5,301 nucleotides of DNA from Thermoleophilia bacterium (lineage in GTDB: Bacteria > Actinomycetota > Thermoleophilia > Gaiellales > Gaiellaceae), in the NCBI GenBank assembly GCA_016844515.1, contig JAERMP010000291.1:1-5301 (forward strand), written 5' to 3'. Every line of letters begins with the position of its first letter. The stretch's first letter is position 1. Shown here one piece after another: positions 1 through 5,118 of this stretch. Both the position numbers and the translations under genes were made by a program. The notes under the pieces are model-generated. The model was given only the letters and a program-made list of their open reading frames with translations. It was not told where the DNA came from and searched no databases.

Positions 1-7
1 ATCGCTC

Positions 8-373
8 CTACTGGACGGCGACGACCGATAGCTCGTCGGCCGAAAGAACGCTCACGTCCGGCACGAAGTCGCAGGTGACGCTCGTTCCGCCGGTGACGGT
101 GCAGCTGGTGTAGGTCGAGCTCGCCTGCACGAGCTTCGCCTTGACCGTCGTCGCCGCAGCGTTGAGCGTGAAGGCCACGCTGTCGATGTTCGCCGGATTG
201 GTCGCGCTCAGCGTGTACGCGACGCCGGAGACGGTGTACCCGCTGATCGCGCCCTCGCCTTGACCCGCTTTCGACCCGGGGACGATGTTCGACGCTGTAA
301 ACGCGTAAGTGGCGAGGGCCAGGGCTGCCGCGAAGGCAACCACGAGAACCGTCCGCCGACGGATTCGCAACAT
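8..373 (-). CDS. Small exported protein of unknown function
   Basis: This gene encodes 121 residues. The start was set at ATG 373-371 because a strong Shine-Dalgarno (AAAGGAGGAG) lies 8 nt upstream; an in-frame ATG at 448 would add 25 polar residues before the leader and lacks such a site. The N-terminus is a classic export signal: a basic stretch (RIRRR, residues 3-7) followed by a hydrophobic core at about residues 8-27. Cleavage probably falls near residues 21-27, but the site is ambiguous. The mature part is rich in Ala, Ser, Thr and Val, looks like beta-strands, and has two Cys (C91 and C101) spaced for a disulfide. There is no transmembrane segment after the leader and no catalytic motif. 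The pattern resembles small secreted hypothetical proteins common in actinobacteria, an impression I cannot verify here. It could be a surface or fibre-type protein, but no function can be assigned. It has its own upstream region, 153 bp past the nnr stop. Confidence 0.8.
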   Translation of the reverse strand: MLRIRRRTVLVVAFAAALALATYAFTASNIVPGSKAGQGEGAISGYTVSGVAYTLSATNPANIDSVAFTLNAAATTVKAKLVQASSTYTSCTVTGGTSVTCDFVPDVSVLSADELSVVAVQ

Positions 374-379
374 TGAGCG

Positions 380-389
380 CTCCTCCTTT
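380..389 (-). promoter_or_regulatory. Strong ribosome binding site of the exported-protein gene
   Basis: On the minus strand this reads AAAGGAGGAG, near-perfect complementarity to the 16S 3' end, with its AGGAGG core 8 nt before ATG 373-371. It decides the start codon of the small exported protein and predicts efficient translation. Most other genes in the window have weak or no visible sites. Confidence 0.85.
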
Positions 390-401
390 GTCTCGTGTGC
401 T

Positions 402-432
402 GGGGATGCCGTGCGAAGCGTGTCTCGGCCCC
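402..432 (-). other. Possible 5' leader hairpin of the exported-protein gene
   Basis: On the plus strand, GGGG (402-405) and CCG (409-411) can pair with CGG (426-428) and CCCC (429-432), with a 3-nt bulge on one side. In the minus-strand transcript this hairpin would sit 29 nt or more before the start codon. I do not recognise it as a known riboswitch, and in GC-rich DNA it may be incidental. Confidence 0.25.
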
Positions 433-455
433 TTTGCGCGCTTACCACTCACCCG

Positions 456-483
456 TTCGAGGTAAATCGTTCGGGGTAATCAG
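456..483 (-). repeat. 14-bp tandem direct repeat upstream of the exported-protein gene
   Basis: Two adjacent 14-bp units (470-483 and 456-469 on the plus strand) share the minus-strand core TTACCYCGAACG. The units match at 11 of 14 positions and lie about 83-110 nt before the ATG at 373. The position and spacing would suit a tandem activator or response-regulator site, or a promoter -35 region. No convincing -10 box could be fixed nearby. Confidence 0.35.
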
Positions 484-490
484 TAGGTGT

Positions 491-510
491 ACAGCGAACC
501 GTCTCGCTGT
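491..510 (-). terminator. Hairpin just past the nnr stop; weak terminator candidate
   Basis: There is a perfect 7-bp stem (ACAGCGA at 491-497 and TCGCTGT at 504-510) around a 6-nt loop. It begins 16 bp downstream of the nnr stop codon on the minus strand and may end the HAD-acpS-nnr transcript. No U-run follows it, so it is not a standard intrinsic terminator. It could be a pausing or stabilising hairpin, or coincidence. Confidence 0.3.
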
Positions 511-526
511 GTGCGGAAACGCGGGC

Positions 527-1894
527 TCAGCCGTCGAGCGCCGCGGGAAGAAAGCCGAGCAGATCACTTGCGAGGAGCCCGGCGCGGTGCGGAACGAGCT
601 CGGCCGCGCGCGCGTGAGCGACGGCTCCGGCAGCGGCTGCGAGCTGCGGTTCGAGACCCTTGGCGAGGAAGGCGCCGATTACACCGGTGAGGACATCGCC
701 CGTTCCGGCCGTCGCGAGCGAGGGCGGCCCGAGATCGCAAACGATGACACCCTCGCCCGGCGCCGCGACGATCGTGTCCGCGCCCTTCAAGACGACCACG
801 AACCCGAGCCGATCAGCCGCTTGCTGTGCAGCTGCGAGGCGGTGCGCGTCGACCCAGTCCGAGTCGGTGTCGAGCAGCCTCGCAAGCTCGCCTGCGTGAG
901 GCGTCAGGACGGTGGGCGCAATACGAGTGAGGGGCTCGAGCCCGAAGAGCGCGTCTGCGTCCACGATTGCCGGAATCGGCAGGCGTTCGAGCAGCTCGCG
1001 AACGAGCGCTCTGCGCTCGCCGCTGCGGCCGAGACCTGGGCCGATGGCGAGCGCCGTGGCGCGCTCTGCCGCACGCGCGATCGTCTCGGCGGCATCGACG
1101 TCGCTCCAGCCGATCTTCACTGGCTCCAGCGCGAGCACCTCGGCGGCGGGCAATGCCTCTTCAGGGATGGCGAGCGTCACGTAGCCCGCATCGGCGCGCA
1201 ACGCTGCCATGGCCGAGAGGCACGCCGCACCAGTCATTCCGGGCTGGCCACCGACGACGATGACCGATCCCGATGAGTACTTCGTGTCCCGTGCGCCACG
1301 GCGTGGGACGATCGAGAGGAGCGCTGCACTGGCCCGTCGGTGCCCGGTCGAAGCGGCTTCGAGCCCGATGTCGGCGACAACGACGCGTCCGGCGTGGAAT
1401 CGTCCCGGCCCGATGGCCAAGCCCACCTTGAGAGCGTGGAAAGTAACGGTGAGGTCGGCGTCGACGACGGCCCCGGCGATCTCGCCCGTGGACGCGTCCA
1501 CGCCAGACGGGAGATCGACGGAGACCACCGGTGCCGGGGTCGCGTTGATGCGCTCGACCAGCTCGGCCGAGTCCGGACGCGGCGCCCCGCGAAACCCGGT
1601 GCCGAAGAGCGCGTCGACAACGACGTCGTACCCATCGGGCTCGGCTGTCTCGTCCGCAACATGCCCGGCTTCGCGAAGGACGCGCGCTGCTACTCGTCCG
1701 TCGCCGCCATTCGATCCGCCACCGCATACGCACGCGAAGCTCCGTGCCGCAGGGAAGGCCAGCATCGCCTCGTGCGCGACGGCCGCCCCCGCACGCTCCA
1801 TCAGCTCGGGAATCGAGTCGGGATACGCCGGATACCGCTCCTCGGCGGCGCGCATCTCGTCGGCTGAGTAGAGCGGCTCGAACAGGTCAGCCAT
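527..1894 (-). CDS. nnr: Bifunctional NAD(P)H-hydrate epimerase / ADP-dependent NAD(P)H-hydrate dehydratase
   Basis: This cytosolic metabolite-repair enzyme of 455 residues repairs NADHX and NADPHX: the N-terminal domain interconverts the R and S hydrates, and the C-terminal ribokinase-like domain dehydrates the S form using ADP. The epimerase (YjeF_N) domain covers about residues 1-200, with GGGSNGGDG at 58-66 (usually NNGGDG, here SNGGDG), DALFGTG at 94-100 and VDLPSGVD at 126-133. The dehydratase domain runs from about 205 to 450, with the glycine loop VVGGQPGMTGA (213-223), AIGPGLGR (283-290), DADAL (312-316), TPHAGE (331-336) and AGTGD (396-400), whose D400 is the expected catalytic Asp. 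The segment between the GGDG and DALFGTG motifs is about 25-30 residues shorter than in family members I recall. The start at ATG 1894 gives an 8-nt overlap with the acpS stop and implies translational coupling; a start 12 codons upstream is less likely. The nnr-acpS pairing is common in bacteria and supports both calls. Confidence 0.95.
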   Translation of the reverse strand: MADLFEPLYSADEMRAAEERYPAYPDSIPELMERAGAAVAHEAMLAFPAARSFACVCGGGSNGGDGRVAARVLREAGHVADETAEPDGYDVVVDALFGTGFRGAPRPDSAELVERINATPAPVVSVDLPSGVDASTGEIAGAVVDADLTVTFHALKVGLAIGPGRFHAGRVVVADIGLEAASTGHRRASAALLSIVPRRGARDTKYSSGSVIVVGGQPGMTGAACLSAMAALRADAGYVTLAIPEEALPAAEVLALEPVKIGWSDVDAAETIARAAERATALAIGPGLGRSGERRALVRELLERLPIPAIVDADALFGLEPLTRIAPTVLTPHAGELARLLDTDSDWVDAHRLAAAQQAADRLGFVVVLKGADTIVAAPGEGVIVCDLGPPSLATAGTGDVLTGVIGAFLAKGLEPQLAAAAGAVAHARAAELVPHRAGLLASDLLGFLPAALDG

Positions 1895-2273
1895 CGCTAC
1901 GAGGACTGACGACGCAGATCGCAGCGGCAATCTCCCGCGAGTGCGTCATCGAAAGATCGATCGGGCCGGCCTGAACCCGCTCGGCGAAGGCGGCGGTACG
2001 GCCGGACAGATGCACTCCCGGCTTGGGTCGTCCGACGATCTCGATCTCTTTCCACGTGAACCGCACCCCGCAACCGAGGGCCTTCCCCACAGCCTCCTTC
2101 CCGGCGAAACGTGCGGCGTAGCTCTGGGCGGGGTCGGCGCGCGAGTCGCAATACGTGCGCTCGGCTTCGGTGAAACAGCGATCGCGAAAGCTCGGGCGAT
2201 CCAGCGCGCGACGGACGCGCTCGATCTCGATGATGTCGAGGCCGACCTTTAGAGCTTCCTTCAGGGTGTCCAC
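1887..2273 (-). CDS. acpS: Holo-[acyl-carrier-protein] synthase (AcpS)
   Basis: AcpS transfers the 4'-phosphopantetheine arm of coenzyme A to the conserved Ser of acyl carrier protein, activating fatty acid synthesis in the cytosol. The 128-residue product has the usual AcpS size. It shows the N-terminal VGLDIIEIERV motif (10-20) with Mg-binding D13, the FAGKEAVGKAL motif (56-66) with E60 as the second metal ligand, and the C-terminal SMTHSREIAAA strand (108-118). The start is GTG at 2273-2271, which overlaps the end of the upstream HAD gene by 13 nt. It adds about eight residues before the conserved VGLD strand, a little longer than typical, but no better in-frame start is visible. A purine-rich AGGAGG lies about 18 nt upstream, a loose spacing. 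The 3' end overlaps nnr by 8 nt. It sits inside an operon and has no promoter of its own that I can see. Confidence 0.93.
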   Translation of the reverse strand: MDTLKEALKVGLDIIEIERVRRALDRPSFRDRCFTEAERTYCDSRADPAQSYAARFAGKEAVGKALGCGVRFTWKEIEIVGRPKPGVHLSGRTAAFAERVQAGPIDLSMTHSREIAAAICVVSPRSDG

Positions 2274-2993
2274 CCGCCCCCGGTCAGATCCTCCTCGAGC
2301 AGGGCCGGGAACTGCGCGAGAGACGACACCACGATGTCCGGGGACGGATCGGCCGATTCGAGCGTCTCAGGTCGGAACTTTCCGGTTCGGACGAGTGCGG
2401 TTCGCATTCCGAAGAGACGAGCGCCGCGAACGTCCGCCTCGACGTCGTCCGTCACGAGCCAGGTCCGCTCCGGTTCGGCGTCGAGAGCGTCGAGCGCCGC
2501 CGCAAAGTACGAGGGGCTCGGCTTCCCGAGAACCGTCGCCTCGACACCGGTCGAATACTCGAGCCCGGAGACGAACGCGCCGCTGTCGAGCATCGGGCCG
2601 CGGCTCGTCTGCCACCACTTGTTCTTGTGCAGACAGAAGAACGACGCGCCCATTTGAATCTCCTCGAATGCTCGAGCGAGGTTCATGTAGCTGAACACCT
2701 GATTGGGCTCGAGCGTCTCGTCGCACCCTCCGATGAGCACAGCCTCGGCGTCGCTTCCCCGAAAGCTCGCGCGCTGCCGCGCCGGGCGTCGTCTGCAACT
2801 CGTCGTCCTCGAGCGTGAAGCCCATCTCGCGAAGCTCCTCCGCGAGGCGGCAGCGAGGCCTGGTCGAGTTGTTCGTCACGAAACGCAAGGCATGCCCCGA
2901 ACGCCGGAGGCCTGCCACTGCGTCGACCGCACCAGGGATCGGGTCGCCCGACACGTGCAGAACTCCGTCGATGTCGAGCAGAATGCACGCCAT
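2261..2993 (-). pseudogene. HAD-superfamily subfamily IIA phosphatase (LHPP-like), frameshifted with apparent internal deletion
   Basis: This is a HAD-IIA sugar- or phosphoester-type phosphatase related to the LHPP/TIGR01458 group; the substrate is unknown. From ATG 2993-2991 the first frame gives about 81 good residues: the nucleophile motif LLDIDGVL (5-12; D7 and D9) and motif II FVTNNST (38-44). It then loses frame near 2752. The rest is in another frame, ending at the stop at 2261-2263, and carries NQVFSYMNLARAF, the motif III lysine (GKPSPSYF) and motif IV TDDVEADV (usually GDD). Compared with LHPP-type proteins about 22-26 residues of the cap region are missing at the junction, and the missing length must be 2 modulo 3 to restore frame. 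As read, the first frame runs on to a stop at 2367 and gives about 208 residues with a nonsense tail. Either the gene is dead or this is an assembly deletion. It is first in the HAD-acpS-nnr cluster and has no clear ribosome binding site. Confidence 0.82.
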
Positions 2994-3405
2994 GGAGCGT
3001 GAGTCTATTCGGGTCACGCGCTCCGTTTCCCTCCCGGTCTCCGAGATTGCGATTCGGGTCTCCCGGTCGAGCGGCCCAGGGGGGCAACACGCCCAGAAGT
3101 CCTCCACGCGGGTCGAGGCCGTCTTCGATGTCGAGGCGTCCGGGGCGTTGACCGACACGCAAAAACGGCGTGTGCTTGCCCGCACCGGGCCCGTCCTTCG
3201 GGCGATTGCGCAGGACGAGCGGAGCCAGCTACGGAACCGCGAGCTCGCCGTCGAGCGGCTCGCCGAGAAGTTGCGCGCCGCCCTCGCGGTGCCTCGGCGA
3301 CGCGTCCCGACCCGGCCGGGCGCGGCAGCGCGCGAGCGTCGCATGACCGAGAAGAAGCGGCGCTCCAGAGTGAAAAGGCTTCGCGGTCAGCCCGAGGATG
3401 AATGA
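2992..3405 (+). CDS. arfB: ArfB/YaeJ-type peptidyl-tRNA hydrolase (ribosome rescue)
   Basis: ArfB enters stalled non-stop ribosomes and hydrolyses the peptidyl-tRNA with its GGQ loop. The 137 residues match the usual size (about 140). A class-I release-factor catalytic core covers about residues 15-100, with SRSSGPGGQHAQKSSTRVE (24-42) containing the catalytic G30-G31-Q32. The C-terminal tail (about 98-137) is very basic, with RRRVPTRP followed by the ERRMTEKKRRSRVKRLR stretch typical of the part of ArfB that occupies the mRNA channel. It is too short and lacks the codon-recognition domains of RF1 or RF2. The start was taken as ATG 2992, about 25 residues before the GGQ loop region; ATG 2983 is an alternative. 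No ribosome binding site is evident, and the start overlaps that of the divergent HAD gene in the sequence CATG, so a leaderless transcript is possible. The gene ends 83 bp before the NuoEF gene. Confidence 0.92.
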   Translation: MERESIRVTRSVSLPVSEIAIRVSRSSGPGGQHAQKSSTRVEAVFDVEASGALTDTQKRRVLARTGPVLRAIAQDERSQLRNRELAVERLAEKLRAALAVPRRRVPTRPGAAARERRMTEKKRRSRVKRLRGQPEDE

Positions 3406-3420
3406 GCGAGGCGCGGACGG

Positions 3421-3439
3421 CCTTGTAACAGTCTGTTAC
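3421..3439 (+). promoter_or_regulatory. Palindromic operator candidate upstream of the NuoEF gene (copy 1)
   Basis: The 19-mer CCTTGTAACAGTCTGTTAC contains a perfect 7-1-7 palindrome: GTAACAG (3425-3431), T (3432), CTGTTAC (3433-3439). It is AT-richer than its surroundings and lies 50 bp before the NuoEF start in the only gap between arfB and that gene, where a repressor would block transcription. The same 19 bases occur in reverse complement at 4225-4243. The symmetry fits a dimeric regulator of the TetR or GntR kind, but the regulator is not in the window and I cannot name it. Confidence 0.6.
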
Positions 3440-3476
3440 TTGGCGCTTCTCCGCTTGCGCTCCGAAGGCGCAACGT

Positions 3477-3480
3477 AGGA
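3477..3480 (+). promoter_or_regulatory. Modest ribosome binding site for the NuoEF GTG start
   Basis: AGGA is placed 8 nt before GTG 3489. It supports that start over any internal start, because the NuoE helical region begins immediately after it. Confidence 0.5.
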
Positions 3481-3488
3481 TCGAAGGC

Positions 3489-5075
3489 GTGGACGTTCTT
3501 CGAGCGACCGCGCTCATCGCGGAGCTGCCGGTCGAGCGCACCCGGCTGCTCGACAACCTCGGCAGGATTCGCCGCGAGGTCGGCCCGATCGGCCCGGAGC
3601 TCTCGGACGCTCTCGCCGATCACATGAACATCCGGCGCGGCGAGGTGCACGAGGTCGTCTCGTTCTACTCGTTCTTGCAGGTTCCCGCCGATGCCGTTCG
3701 GGTGTGCACGGGGCCCGTGTGCGACTGCTTCGGCGCCCGGGAGCTGCTCGAGCGCACTCCCGACGCGATCGAGGTCGCGTGCCTCGGTCACTGCGATCTC
3801 GCGCCGGCGATGACGCGCGGAGACGAGATCGTCCCGCAGGTCACGCACTCGACGAACGACGGCTCCGCGGTCGGGCTCGGAGCGGGTGACGTGACGCTCG
3901 CCGACTACGCGGCGCGCGGAGGTCTCGACCTCCTTCGAAACCTTCCGCCGCTCGAGCGGATCGTGGGCGAGCTGAAGGCGTCGGGTCTTAGCGGGTTCGG
4001 CGGCGCCGGCTTCCCGACCGGCACGAAGTGGGAGGCGGTCTCGCGAGAGCCGGGCCCGCGGTTCGTCGTCGTGAACGCCGACGAGGGCGAGCCCGGGACG
4101 ATCAAGGATCGCTACGTGATGGAGCTCCGTCCCCATCTGCTGATCGAGGCGACGCTGATTGCGATGGGCTCACTCGACGCGGCCGAGGGCTACATCTATC
4201 TGCGGGAGGAGTACGCGACCGCTCGTAACAGACTGTTACAAGGCATCGACGAGTTCCGCAGTGCAGGGTTGCTGGATGGGCTCTCGCTCGAGCTCGTGAT
4301 CGGGGCGGGCGCCTACATCGCCGGCGAGGAGACGGCGATGCTCGAGTCGATGGAGGGCCGGCGGGCGATGCCTCGTCTCAAGCCGCCGTTCCCGAGCCAG
4401 GTCGGATATCTCGGCCGCCCGACGCTGATCAACAACGTCGAGACGCTGGCGCACATCCCGGCCATCCTCCGTAACGGAGGCGAGTGGTGGGCGGGCCTCG
4501 GAACCCGCGGCGCTTCGGGGACGCGGCTGTGGTCAATCACGGGCGCCGTCGGGAAGCCGGGCTGTTACGAGGCGCCCAGCGGCGTGACGACGCGCGAGCT
4601 GGTCGACGAGTATGCAGGGGGCTTCACCGACGACGTGGGCTCGATCGTCCCGGGCGGCGCCGCAAGCGGGATCCTGCCACCCTCTGCGCTCGACGCGCCG
4701 CTCACCCGGGACGGCTTGCGGGAGTACGACGCCGGGCCTGGCTCGGCAGCCGTGCAGGTCTTCCCCACGTCCTACTCCCCGCTTCGCCTCCTCGCCGAGA
4801 CGATGCGCTTCTTCGCCGAGGAGTCGTGCCAGAAGTGCACGCCGTGCCGGATCGGCAATCGCGCGCTGCACCACCTCTTCGAGGAGCTCGCACACGGCAA
4901 AGCTGCGATGACGCGCGAGAAGGTCGACGAGTGGTTGCTGGCGATGGAGAAGACCTCGATCTGCGGCCTCGGGCAGGCCTCGCCGTTCCCGGTGCGCAAC
5001 GCGATGAAGTGGTGGCCGGACCCTCGATCTGCGGCCTCGGCCAGGCCTCGCCGTTCCCCGTGCGCAATGCGATGA
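3489..5075 (+). CDS. nuoF: NuoE-NuoF fusion: NADH-oxidising flavin/iron-sulfur subunit (formate dehydrogenase beta/gamma-like), C-terminus frameshifted
   Basis: This protein passes electrons between NAD(H) and iron-sulfur clusters through FMN, in an NAD-dependent formate-type dehydrogenase or complex I-like module. The NuoE part (about 1-115) has a helical bundle ending in VVSFYSFL, then [2Fe-2S] ligands C73, C78, C98 and C102; the gap between the Cys pairs is shorter than in classic NuoE. The NuoF part (about 140-511) has GFGGAGFPTGTKW (169-181), NADEGEPG (196-203) and GAGAYIAGEE (272-281) for FMN and NADH binding, then the 4Fe-4S ligands C447, C450, C453 and C492. The start is GTG with AGGA 8 nt upstream. 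A 68-bp imperfect tandem duplication (4954-5089) shifts the frame after D511, giving 17 foreign residues and a stop at 5075. Without one copy the protein would be 521 residues, ending ...LFAPLGEGVA at a TGA at 5120-5122 that overlaps the next start. FdsB/FdsG-type identity is favoured because a fused E-F followed directly by a ferredoxin-domain subunit, with no nuoD next to it, is unusual for complex I. Confidence 0.9.
   Translation: MDVLRATALIAELPVERTRLLDNLGRIRREVGPIGPELSDALADHMNIRRGEVHEVVSFYSFLQVPADAVRVCTGPVCDCFGARELLERTPDAIEVACLGHCDLAPAMTRGDEIVPQVTHSTNDGSAVGLGAGDVTLADYAARGGLDLLRNLPPLERIVGELKASGLSGFGGAGFPTGTKWEAVSREPGPRFVVVNADEGEPGTIKDRYVMELRPHLLIEATLIAMGSLDAAEGYIYLREEYATARNRLLQGIDEFRSAGLLDGLSLELVIGAGAYIAGEETAMLESMEGRRAMPRLKPPFPSQVGYLGRPTLINNVETLAHIPAILRNGGEWWAGLGTRGASGTRLWSITGAVGKPGCYEAPSGVTTRELVDEYAGGFTDDVGSIVPGGAASGILPPSALDAPLTRDGLREYDAGPGSAAVQVFPTSYSPLRLLAETMRFFAEESCQKCTPCRIGNRALHHLFEELAHGKAAMTREKVDEWLLAMEKTSICGLGQASPFPVRNAMKWWPDPRSAASARPRRSPCAMR
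4225..4243 (-). promoter_or_regulatory. Palindromic operator candidate inside the NuoEF gene (copy 2)
   Basis: The plus strand reads GTAACAGACTGTTACAAGG, the exact reverse complement of the 19-mer at 3421-3439, with palindrome arms 4225-4231 and 4233-4239 around A4232. It encodes R246-N247-R248-L249-L250-Q251 with CGT AAC AGA CTG TTA CAA, an AT-rich run. The AGA and TTA here are the only ones I found in this reading frame, suggesting the DNA sequence itself is constrained. With copy 1 it could support looping repression. Confidence 0.5.
4954..5021 (+). repeat. 68-bp tandem duplication in the NuoEF 3' end, copy 1
   Basis: The first unit of a 68-bp direct tandem repeat encodes the end of the NuoF domain in frame, SICGLGQASPFPVRNAMKWW and the following PD, including the fourth 4Fe-4S cysteine C492. 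It matches copy 2 at 65 of 68 positions. Its three distinguishing bases are all third codon positions (GGG, CCG, AAC). Confidence 0.97.
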
Positions 5076-5089
5076 AGTGGTGGCCGGAC
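5022..5089 (+). repeat. 68-bp tandem duplication in the NuoEF 3' end, copy 2
   Basis: The second unit abuts copy 1 exactly. Because 68 is not a multiple of 3 it is read out of frame in the current gene, but in its own frame it encodes the same peptide (with GGC, CCC, AAT) and continues into DLFAPLGEGVA and a TGA at 5120-5122. That is the natural end of the protein. Confidence 0.97.
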
Positions 5090-5118
5090 CTGTTCGCCCC
5101 GCTGGGGGAAGGTGTAGC

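Noticed and set aside
402..450. Riboswitch (for example a cyclic di-GMP type) in the leader of the exported-protein gene
   Set aside because: There is a GCGCAAAGG-like stretch and a hairpin, but the conserved core and helix arrangement of known classes could not be matched.
395..1276. Long plus-strand open frame (293 codons) opposite nnr
   Set aside because: It is antisense to a clear Nnr coding region, rich in Arg, Gly and Glu with no recognisable motif. Such shadow frames are expected in high-GC DNA.
1209..1871. Plus-strand open frame (220 codons) opposite nnr
   Set aside because: Low-complexity Ala/Ser/Pro/Arg composition typical of an antisense shadow; no family resemblance.
3421..3439. 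Rex (NADH-sensing repressor) box upstream of an NADH-linked enzyme
   Set aside because: The context is tempting, but Rex sites have TTGTGAA-type arms separated by about 4 bases. The arms here are GTAACAG with a single central base.
3387..4136. Minus-strand open frame (249 codons) opposite the NuoEF gene
   Set aside because: It has no ribosome binding site or domain, and the opposite strand encodes well-conserved NuoE and NuoF motifs.
4954..5089. Programmed frameshift or functional repeat domain at the NuoF C-terminus
   Set aside because: The repeated segment contains the single expected 4Fe-4S cysteine and family end, has no slippery site, and the unit length breaks the frame. Duplication of alleles explains it better.
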